Shown here: one piece after another, positions 53,783 through 60,791 of the stretch
How positions within the stretch are numbered: the first letter of the stretch is position 1
Layout: the number at the start of each line of letters is the position of its first letter
Source: an uncultured Cedecea sp.
Lineage (GTDB): Bacteria > Pseudomonadota > Gammaproteobacteria > Enterobacterales > Enterobacteriaceae
Reading direction: 5' to 3'
Assembly (NCBI RefSeq): GCF_947498825.1
Contig: NZ_CANMLV010000016.1
Span: 1-64,000 of the forward strand
Length of the DNA: 64,000 bases
Program-made: the position numbers and the translations under genes
Notes under the pieces: generated by a model
What the model saw: the letters and a program-made list of their open reading frames with translations, nothing else
The model's database searches: none
Told to the model about the DNA's origin: nothing

Positions 53783-53843
53783 AGAACATTCCTTGTCTTA
53801 TGGATAAGTATGAACTAAATAATAAAAAAATAATGTATTTAAA

Positions 53844-54821
53844 TCAGCAATGAGAATTAAAAGAACTATGTATACATTTTCTTATTGTTTTGTTTTTAAT
53901 TGTGTTTTTCATGCGCTTATGATAAAGGATAACGTACAGCACCTCGATTCTTTTTCGAATGTCATCAGCAAGAGGCATTTCCAGCTTAACCATATTTGCG
54001 AAACTATTAGTTATATGTGGCCAGCAATAGCTTGGCGCTATCGCAATTCTGTGTTCCTCGGGGTTTGCTGCTAACTGAACAGCATTTATAAAACTATCAA
54101 CAACTAATGTTATTTTCCTTTTATAACCAATGTCATTTAAGCATGTATCGAGAACCCATTCTTTTTTGTTTTCCCAGGACACACCTATATGTTCATATTT
54201 GATAAAAGTTTCAAAACACCATCTCTCAGATAGAATAGGGTGGTCCTTATGTACATATACAGATGGTACATCTCGAAAAAGAATCTCATAACATATGTTA
54301 ATCGGTAATTTATCTGGGTGATATTTTGAATCCAAGCATGATTCTAATCCACACACACCTATATCAAATTCGCCATGTGTTATATCTGACATCGAATTAT
54401 AATTCCAGTTGGATATTTTAATTTCCAAGAAATTAGCATTCATTAGCTTGTGTAAATCTGATGATATGCTTTTAAGTGCAATGGTTAGAAAATGTTCTTC
54501 CATTATTAAATTTATCTTTTGCCCATTCCAATTTTGAGTGTTTTTCATTTGGCTGATGAATTTTGCAGTAGACAGAAAATCTTCGACCATTGGATATAAT
54601 TGTTCTGAAAATGGAGTAGGTATCAATTCATTTGGTGTTTGAACAAAAATTTCATCGTCATACCAAGACCTTAATTTTGCCAAATTTTTTGATATAGTTG
54701 AGGGCGTGACGCCAAGTCTTTTTGATGCCCCTCTTACAGATTTTTCTGCATAAATAATTGAGAAGGTTTCAAGTATCTTAAAATCGAAACCTTTCAAAGG
54801 ATAGACCATTTCAATCACCAT
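53844..54821 (-). CDS. LysR-family transcriptional regulator
   Basis: A 325-residue LysR-type regulator with the N-terminal winged HTH (FKILETFSIIYAEKSVRGAS and LGVTPSTISKNLAKL, residues about 14-55) and a C-terminal effector-binding domain. It is on the same strand and 61 bp upstream of the oxidoreductase, and it probably controls the cassette. The effector is unknown. The gene is strongly AT-rich, like the rest of the cassette. LysR genes are often divergent from their targets, but here the divergent side has no gene. Confidence 0.85.
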   Translation of the reverse strand: MVIEMVYPLKGFDFKILETFSIIYAEKSVRGASKRLGVTPSTISKNLAKLRSWYDDEIFVQTPNELIPTPFSEQLYPMVEDFLSTAKFISQMKNTQNWNGQKINLIMEEHFLTIALKSISSDLHKLMNANFLEIKISNWNYNSMSDITHGEFDIGVCGLESCLDSKYHPDKLPINICYEILFRDVPSVYVHKDHPILSERWCFETFIKYEHIGVSWENKKEWVLDTCLNDIGYKRKITLVVDSFINAVQLAANPEEHRIAIAPSYCWPHITNSFANMVKLEMPLADDIRKRIEVLYVILYHKRMKNTIKNKTIRKCIHSSFNSHC

Positions 54822-54889
54822 TTTTATTAAAAATCCATTGGTGATATTGTAAAGCCATAAGTGAAATTAAGCCACCCACCACTAGATTA

Positions 54890-55423
54890 AATAGTAGGAT
54901 AATGCGAGTAAAGTTGCAGAGAAAAATGAAATAAATAAAAAATAAGTTGTCATGCCTCCGTGATTAGCAGGGCCCCAATACTGGGTGCTATAATGGGTAC
55001 TGTACAAAAAATTCCGTTTAACCTTGCATAAGCTCTAATTCTTAAATCTTTGTAGTATAATTTTTTCTCACCAATGACTGGGCTGTGATATAACATACTC
55101 CGCTTCCAAAGCCTTGAAAAAACCTTGCCAAAAGGAAAGTTTTTAGCTCCCCTTCTACAATACTAGTGCAATACAAAAATGATAAAAAATCATAATGCAA
55201 CCAAAAATACAGACGTATCTATTTCCGTAAAAATCTGAAAACTTACCTGCTATGATTAAACTAATTGCCACGCCAATTAAATAAATACCAAAAAAGTATC
55301 CTGCTTCTTTTTAGTTAGCATATACGAAAGTTGATGTTCAGGAGCAATCACTAAATATAAATCTAGTCCTAATGGGTAAAGCATCACCAGTAAGCCGGTT
55401 ACTATATTTAATTTTTTATTCAT
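54890..55423 (-). pseudogene. MFS drug/metabolite exporter remnant
   Basis: On the minus strand, GGAG followed by ATG at 55423 opens MNKKLNIVTGLLVMLYPLGL, typical of the first helix of Bcr/CflA-type (DHA1) exporters. The frame then breaks several times. By switching frames I can read GVAISLIIAGKFSDFYGNR (the motif-A loop), FLLARFFQGFGSGVCYITAQ, and RAYARLNGIFCTVPIIAPSI. The C-terminal half is missing. It is a dead gene upstream of the LysR regulator, on the same strand, and probably once exported the cassette product or a related compound. Confidence 0.82.
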
Positions 55424-55711
55424 TTGATTATCACTCCTTTAACACCAAACACCATAATGTATCAATTCAACCATTACAATACATTATTCAGGAATTCATG
55501 TGTTTCCAATTTAGAAACGCCTCACCGAATATATAACCCTTTCCTAAATTAAGGTTTTTATAGCCATACATTTACAGTGATGTTTTTTATTGTAAAATTC
55601 TCTTTTTATTTAATGAAATAACCCCAATAATTATTTGAATACGTTGGTATTTAGTCAGCAGTTAGCATCATGACGGAGATTAAAATTTAATATTATTGTT
55701 TTATTAAAAGT
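55424..55711. other. 288-bp AT-rich gap left of the second IS remnant
   Basis: No gene is seen. It holds the small hairpin GTTTC-(6 nt)-GAAAC at about 55501-55516 and very AT-rich sequence up to the junction with transposase coding at about 55712. Confidence 0.5.
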
Positions 55712-56098
55712 TATCTGGCCTGCGATGCGTTACAGATGGCGCTCTGGCGGCGTAAATGTCCGAAAAATGTCATCGTCCACAGGGATCGTGGCGGGCAGTA
55801 TTGCTCAGCAGATTATCAGGCGCGACTGAAGCGGTATAACTTGCGCGGTAGCATGAGTGCAAAGGGCTGCTGTTATGATAACGCTTGCGCGGAAAGCTTC
55901 TTCCACTCGCTGAAAGTCGAATGCATCCACGGTGAACGCTTTATCAGTCGGGAAATAATGCGGATGACGGTGTTTAATTATATCGAGTGTGATTACAATC
56001 GCTGGCGTCGCCACAGTGCGTGTGGCGGTCTCAGCCCGGAACAATTTGAAAACGAAAACCTCGCTTAGGGCTGTGTCCACATTACGTGGGTAGGATCA
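55712..56098 (+). pseudogene. IS3-family transposase OrfB 3' remnant with right terminal repeat
   Basis: The open frame encodes the C-terminal 115 or so residues of an IS3-group Orf[15 protein letters not shown] with the second catalytic Asp, [15 protein letters not shown] with the catalytic Glu, ending [14 protein letters not shown]. The stop is followed by CTGTGTCCACATTACGTGGG and TAGGATCA, which reads as the right terminal inverted repeat (IS1400-like). The first half of the gene and orfA are missing. It is a different element from the IS407-like remnant at 49.7-50.3 kb. Confidence 0.9.
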
Positions 56099-56212
56099 TA
56101 TTGGCCCTTTTTAAGTATCCGCGTATCTGATGAAATGAAGTCGGCTGGAAAGCTTAATATAATAGCTATAAACTTATACCTACCTACTGGTCCAATGTTG
56201 AGGAATTGCGTG

Positions 56213-56380
56213 ATGAGCAACAACAAAAAAGAGCAGGTAACTTATGCCAAGCCGTCTCGTTCGGACATAACTCGTTCCGTAGCGACGTCAACGGCGGTCG
56301 AGACAGGACAGCCTTCAGCCAGGATTGAAGCTTCTCTGGAAGCCGCACGTAAAAAGTTTGCCCATCTTCGCCTTGCCTAA
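56213..56380 (+). CDS. small protein A, convergent with fic remnant
   Basis: A 55-residue protein of unknown family. The ATG at 56213 follows GAGGAATTGCGTG; other in-frame starts exist upstream. The core KPSRSDITRSVATSTAVE and the C-terminal half GQPSARIEASLEAARKKFAH are shared with a second copy at 59740-59895. Its stop overlaps the fic stop from the opposite strand. SARIEA resembles the (S/T)xxxE inhibitory motif of Fic antitoxins (SxRLEG in known ones), so a Fic-related role is possible but unproven. Two conserved copies suggest a true gene. Confidence 0.65.
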   Translation: MSNNKKEQVTYAKPSRSDITRSVATSTAVETGQPSARIEASLEAARKKFAHLRLA

Positions 56381-56785
56381 CCCTTTCTTAATGCTTCACT
56401 GACCCAGTGTTTCATCGGCTCGTAGTCCATTGATACACCAGCATGAATAGCCGAGATATACTGGGTTTTGTTTTGCTCCCAGCTTTGATAATCCAGCGGT
56501 TTGTATCCTCCCTGAACGCCCATCATGTCGGCTAGCAGTCGCGACAGGCGCCCGTTTCCCTCTCTGAATGGATGGATAAGTATCAGCTCGACATAGGGGA
56601 TGGCGATAGCGGTGATGAGTTGTTCTTAGTTCATGCCGCTACATGGCGTGAAATGAGCAAGATATTTGGTATCGAATTCGTTCAGTAGTTTTGGCAACTG
56701 TGCTGAGGGGGCAAACATAAACCCGCCTTTGCTGATATTGACCGCTCTTTCTTGTCCAGCCCACTCGTAAATGTTACCTAACCAG
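56377..56785 (-). pseudogene. Fic family protein remnant A
   Basis: The minus-strand reading gives WLGNIYEWAGQERAVNISKG, then an in-frame stop after HFTPCSGMN, then a segment with the Fic catalytic motif HPFREGNGRLSRLLADMMGV. It ends HWVSEALRKG. Fic proteins transfer AMP or other phosphates to target proteins; the motif HPFxxGNGR is complete. The N-terminal part is lost at the junction with integrase sequence near 56785, and the internal stop shows that the gene is dead. Confidence 0.88.
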
Positions 56786-57409
56786 CGGCGATGCCCAGTT
56801 TATTAGCCAGAATCAAGCTCACAAACGGTCGTGGAACACGAGTACTAAGCAAGGGGGAGCTTACAAAATTTCTTAAATGGCTCCCTGGCTCTGCTTATGC
56901 GCCAACAATCAAAAACGTTTTACGTCTGACCCTCTGGACGGGTGTCGTACCGGTGAAATTTGCAATATGGCCTGGAAAGATGTTGATCTTGAAAAAGGCA
57001 CCATTCACCTGAGAGAAACCAAAACAGGGGTAGAGCGCTACGTACAGTTATCTGATCAGGCAATCGACTTTCTCAAAGTACTACGGCTTACCTCCGACAA
57101 ATATCTGTTTCCTTCGCAAGCCACTAAGAAACCAATCCAGCAGAAGTATTTAACTGAAAACTTATGGCGTTTACGTGAAAACGGCCAAATGCTTGATATA
57201 CCTCATTGGACGCCACAGGGTCTGCGCCGTACAGTACGAACGGGATTATCTCGTTTGCAGTGTCCAAATGAGGTAGCAGAGACCGTATTGGGCATACACG
57301 TGGCGGCGTTGAAGGTATTTATAATTTGTATAAGTATGATGCTGAGTGCCGGAAGTGGTTGCAGGTATGGGCAGATTACCTGGATAGTTTGCTCAGGGAA
57401 CAAAACTGA
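56786..57409 (+). pseudogene. tyrosine-type integrase remnant (phage or island)
   Basis: The C-terminal catalytic domain of a site-specific tyrosine recombinase is readable in three frames. It starts ARIKLTNGRGTRVLSKGELT, shifts near 56940 to CRTGEICNMAWKDVDLEKGT (catalytic Arg), runs through TPQGLRRTVRTGLSRL (the HxxR box, with the first His changed to Gln) and shifts again near 57293 to HTRGGVEGIYNLYKYD with the nucleophile Tyr. It ends LLREQN. It resembles P4/island integrases. The two frameshifts and missing N-terminus mean it is inactive. Confidence 0.88.
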
Positions 57410-57798
57410 CTTATGACTGAATACCTGCCGGAAAAAAGTCCATGTGGTAGTGAAACGTACCCGATAAAACAGAAGGTTCATGTCATCCTTGAGGGAGGCT
57501 GAATACTATAGGACAGAATAGGTGAAAACATGGGCTTTTCTGCTGAATGTAGTGCTTCATTACTTACTGGCATACAGCCCAAGTATGAATCCGATAAAAA
57601 GGCTGCGGAAAGTGATAAGTGAGCGGGTGGGAAATACATCATTTCTTCAGCAACACATTACCGGTACTTGCTTGTTGTATTAGCGACAACTTCCAGTCGT
57701 TGCAAAAATGCAACTTCATGTTAATCAGGTAATATAGGTTACAGGTACCGTTTTGAACAAACGGCCAAACGTGAGTAAACAATAGGCTGAACTACGAT
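57410..57798. other. 389-bp gap after the integrase remnant
   Basis: Little is identifiable. A 30-codon frame at 57530-57622 (MGFSAECSASLLTGIQPKYE and a further 10 residues) has AGGTGA 5 nt before its ATG and may be a tiny gene or a fragment. No tRNA, att repeat or terminator is clear. Confidence 0.4.
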
Positions 57799-59025
57799 AT
57801 GACCAATTATACGGATGTAACGGTGAAAGCGCAGAATGCTGGACCTGGCCTCTGCTTTTTGTTGTTGTTAGCTGTTTGGGCTGGCGTGTTTTTCATACCG
57901 GAAGCGATTTTTCTTGTTGTTCCCGGGATGATTGTTTTTGCACTTCTGTTTTTTATTTACTATCTGGCATCGGAAGGGCACCTTGCGGGTATTCTGGGCG
58001 GGATCATTGTTAGCGTCATTTTGATGGCAATCGCCGTTGCGATACCCGTTATAGGCTGGATAATCCTAATATGTTGGATACTGTACAACATCGCGAGGGC
58101 ATTTGAGAGCATTAAGAATTTGCTGCCGGATGCCCTGCTGAGCGCTGCGTTGTATGCCAGCCTCTTAATTCCTGTCATCTATCAGTTTAACCATTACGAT
58201 ACCAGTAATGCGTTACTGACGGCAGGATGCGGAATTGTCTACTTTTTCGCAGCGGCGGGAGCTATTGTGCGTATCAGCGAGCGTTCGGATACGCCAAAAC
58301 ATAGTCTGTTTCTCTTCTCCGTTATGTTGCTATCTGTACCGATGATTGTGCTGTTGTTTGCATCTATTGTCGCCTCGCTGCGTACTGCATTCCAGACGAG
58401 CTTGGTTAAAACGACCGCAAAACTTCCCCAGTCGGTGAGCGGATACACCACTGCACGAGGAACGGTCGTTGCCGATTACACGCGCAACGTTACCCAAACG
58501 GTGGTTACCTCCACGATCGTTCCTGGAGGTGGAGCCGTGGGTGCATCGTTAACCGGTTCACTGGCTGAATTAAGCACCCCTGCTGATGAACAGCCCGCCA
58601 GGCAGTTGAATCATGAAAAAGAACAGCGCTACGAGACGCATAAAGATCATCACTTTTATCGTTACGATGGACTGAATGATAAAAAAATCGGTAATTTTCT
58701 TCAGGCTGTTGCCGCAGCTGGAACATTGCCGACTCTTAACAAAGAGGATGTCCTTGTTTACTTTGATGAAACGCTGATGGGAAAAGGCGATCGTGGTGTA
58801 GTGCTAACCGATGAGGCCATCTATTGTTTGCCGGGCATGTTTGAGGATGAAGAGAAATTCTTCACACGGTTCAGTGATATTGAGAAAGCCACTTTTTCAG
58901 GAGCGATGAATAAACAAATAACGCTCTGGCTGAAAGAGGGGAAAAAACAGAAAATCACGCTGACGCAATCCAACGCCGGTGCGAAAAAAGTCTTCGAGAT
59001 GATTGAGCTAGCGATTGCCTCATAA
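57799..59025 (+). CDS. multi-pass membrane protein with C-terminal PH-like domain
   Basis: A 408-residue protein I do not recognise. Residues about 18-195 form six or seven hydrophobic helices; a Thr/Ser-rich linker follows (about 205-270). The cytosolic tail (about 295-405) has alternating strands and a final helix, as in bacterial PH-like domains: GDRGVVLTDEAIYCLPG, RFSDIEKATFSG, KQITLWLKEGKKQKITLTQ, then KKVFEMIELAIAS. PH-like folds often bind membranes or protein partners. It is intact among dead genes, so selection may keep it. No enzymatic motif is visible. The ribosome binding site is weak. Confidence 0.75.
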   Translation: MTNYTDVTVKAQNAGPGLCFLLLLAVWAGVFFIPEAIFLVVPGMIVFALLFFIYYLASEGHLAGILGGIIVSVILMAIAVAIPVIGWIILICWILYNIARAFESIKNLLPDALLSAALYASLLIPVIYQFNHYDTSNALLTAGCGIVYFFAAAGAIVRISERSDTPKHSLFLFSVMLLSVPMIVLLFASIVASLRTAFQTSLVKTTAKLPQSVSGYTTARGTVVADYTRNVTQTVVTSTIVPGGGAVGASLTGSLAELSTPADEQPARQLNHEKEQRYETHKDHHFYRYDGLNDKKIGNFLQAVAAAGTLPTLNKEDVLVYFDETLMGKGDRGVVLTDEAIYCLPGMFEDEEKFFTRFSDIEKATFSGAMNKQITLWLKEGKKQKITLTQSNAGAKKVFEMIELAIAS

Positions 59026-59177
59026 TTAGGCTCAGTGCCAAGGAGTGCCTTTTGCGATTATCATCCAGTGAAACTGCATCAGGCATGTCCGGCATGCCTA
59101 CGTCCGGGACTGCCGGGAAGGTGAGCACTGTGAACAGCAACCGGTAGCCCCGGAGGTGATTGCAGTCGCAATATTGA

Positions 59178-59390
59178 TTACAATTGAACCTTGCACACTA
59201 CGACAGGTATATTCCGCTTGGTGTCTACAGCAGATATTATTGCACTGACTCTGCATGTGCCTGGCCGATGAGAATTGATAATGAAAGGAGCGTTAGCAGG
59301 AAGTTCTTTTTCTGATAAAGTTACCGGGTGTATAACGAGCCAATATAAAGCGGCAATAGCCATAATAGTGAATGTGATAATCTTTTTCAT
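59178..59390 (-). CDS. hypothetical 70-residue exported or anchored protein
   Basis: Short minus-strand gene with a clear N-terminal hydrophobic segment (MKKIITFTIMAIAALYWLVI), which looks like a signal peptide or anchor, followed by about 50 polar residues with two Cys (TCRVSAI and VVCKVQL). The ATG follows AGAAGAAAACCCC. No family is recognised. It lies 67 bp after a protein-like fragment on the same strand. Confidence 0.5.
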   Translation of the reverse strand: MKKIITFTIMAIAALYWLVIHPVTLSEKELPANAPFIINSHRPGTCRVSAIISAVDTKRNIPVVVCKVQL

Positions 59391-59457
59391 GGGGTTTTCT
59401 TCTGGGATAAAGCATCAATTACTTACCCAAAAGGAAGCCTGATGTTAGCTAAGGTGA

Positions 59458-59706
59458 TTATAAACCAGGTACGTTTATATAGAACTGACCATTATTATCA
59501 GTTTTCTGTATATCATAGGTTATTGGTAGTTCGGTCGTGTTCGACAGTTTTGATTGTTCATCTGTCATGGTCATTTGAAGACTGTCTGTGCACTGATAAG
59601 TATCGACAGAAGAGTCATAGTGCGTTGTTCTGACCTTAATAACCCTCAGTATCAAGCTATCGGTATTACCGGGAACCATGCCTTCCAACTGAGAGTTTCT
59701 GAGTTG
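59458..59706 (-). CDS. protein-like fragment of unknown family
   Basis: An open minus-strand frame bounded upstream by TAG reads VPGNTDSLILRVIKVRTTHY, further residues, and the end NNGQFYINVPGL. The composition is that of a folded, possibly secreted domain. There is no good start codon (only TTG or an internal ATG), so it is probably the 3' remainder of a longer gene, or a small gene with a weak start. Confidence 0.4.
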   Translation of the reverse strand, partial: QLRNSQLEGMVPGNTDSLILRVIKVRTTHYDSSVDTYQCTDSLQMTMTDEQSKLSNTTELPITYDIQKTDNNGQFYINVPGL

Positions 59707-59739
59707 CTAAAATTGGTTTTTAATCTGTTTGTGAACTGC

Positions 59740-59895
59740 ATGACAGAGACAACGAAGAGTAAGCCATCTCGTGCTGACATCGTTCGCTCAGTTACAACGT
59801 CTACGGCTGTTGAAGCCGGTCAGTCCTCTGCGAAGATTGAAGCTTCCCTTGAAGCGACGCGTAAAAAATTTGCTCATTTACGTCTTGTGGTTTAA
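59740..59895 (+). CDS. small protein B, paralogue of small protein A
   Basis: A 51-residue protein: MTETTKSKPSRADIVRSVTT and a second half GQSSAKIEASLEATRKKFAH. It matches small protein A (56213-56380) over about 45 residues with many synonymous differences, so selection acted on the protein. It again overlaps the stop of a convergent fic remnant. The motif SAKIEA takes the place of SARIEA. Function unknown; a Fic-associated role is inferred from the repeated context. Confidence 0.65.
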   Translation: MTETTKSKPSRADIVRSVTTSTAVEAGQSSAKIEASLEATRKKFAHLRLVV

Positions 59896-60020
59896 TCCCT
59901 TCTTAATGTCTCTCTGAACCAGTGTTTGGCTGGTTCGTCGTCCATTGATACGCCAGCATGGATAGTCGAGATATACTGGGTTTTGTTTTACTTCCGGTTT
60001 TGGTGAACCAGCGGTTATAT
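59892..60020 (-). pseudogene. Fic family protein remnant B (3' end only)
   Basis: Only the last 40 or so codons survive: NKTQYISTIHAGVSMDDEPA and KHWFRETLRRD, closely parallel to NKTQYISAIHAGVSMDYEPM in remnant A. The catalytic motif is absent. The left boundary abuts the next minus-strand gene at about 60020. Confidence 0.8.
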
Positions 60021-60025
60021 ATGAA

Positions 60026-60610
60026 TCACATCACAGGCCGAATGATAACCTGGATGGCACCCACGGCAACAAAACACTTTGTTGCGGCCCATAGTATATT
60101 ATCAGCCTCTATCAATAGATTATTATTAATAGTGACAGATAATTGATTGTTACTGGATTCTTGAATAGAAGTGAGGGCATGAAGGGATTTTTCTTTTACC
60201 CACCGGGCGGCACTTTCAAGTGAATCTATTTTAGACTTATAATGATTTGAATTCGCGATAAAAAATATCCACGCCTCTGATGTATCATTGTCATTAATAT
60301 TTTTATTTTTTATTATTTTGTTCTTAACATCACTGATGATGCTTTTGATATCTTTATGTGTTGATGGGTAAACAACCTTAAGTTCAATATATTCATTGCC
60401 ACTGGCTGTCTTTATTTTTAAATCAATTTTATTGACTTCATCAAACGCCCACTCACCTGGTGAGTTTATAAAGTTATGGTCAAGTTTGAAATTCATCACT
60501 TTACATATTTCATTTCGTAACCAATTTTCACAAGAGGCGAACAAAAAATTTTCTTTGTAGTCTTTTTGATGATGTGAAATGTATTCGCAAACTTCAATGA
60601 ATCTGTTCAT
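60026..60610 (-). CDS. orphan protein with possible PD-(D/E)XK nuclease motif
   Basis: A 194-residue AT-rich gene with no recognised homologue. ATG at 60610 follows GAGGTTTTG, giving MNRFIEVCEYISHHQKDY. Residues about 68-90 read FDEVNKIDLKI, then a turn, then YIELKVVYPS: an Asp followed about 15 residues later by Glu-x-Lys on a strand, the spacing of the PD-(D/E)XK nuclease core. The rest is helical with basic Lys-rich stretches. It could be a restriction-like nuclease or defence effector. The C-terminus may be altered because the gene ends at a junction with fic remnant B. Confidence 0.6.
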   Translation of the reverse strand: MNRFIEVCEYISHHQKDYKENFLFASCENWLRNEICKVMNFKLDHNFINSPGEWAFDEVNKIDLKIKTASGNEYIELKVVYPSTHKDIKSIISDVKNKIIKNKNINDNDTSEAWIFFIANSNHYKSKIDSLESAARWVKEKSLHALTSIQESSNNQLSVTINNNLLIEADNILWAATKCFVAVGAIQVIIRPVM

Positions 60611-60791
60611 CAAAACCTCGATTTGGAATAAACGTATACTCATAACCGTATAGTTACTCTATTACATCCGGGATGAAAATCGAATAAATACTATTTGTCA
60701 GAATACTGCTCTGGTTATACCTATAGGGTTATTATAACATAATGACCCATACAAAATTGGTATTAATTCTGCTTCGGATGTCAGCGAGATA

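Noticed and set aside
50335..55423. Cassette as an O-antigen or capsule locus
   Set aside because: No glycosyltransferase, flippase, polymerase or nucleotide-sugar synthase is present.
49690..56098. Composite transposon carrying the metabolic cassette
   Set aside because: The two flanking transposases belong to different IS3 subgroups, are truncated and point the same way, so they could not mobilise the block as a unit.
59050..59145. Ser/Gly/Thr-rich frame (TASGMSGMPTSGTAGK and neighbours) after the membrane protein
   Set aside because: It looks like the C-terminus of some larger protein but has no start, no neighbour and no family I can name; too little to annotate.
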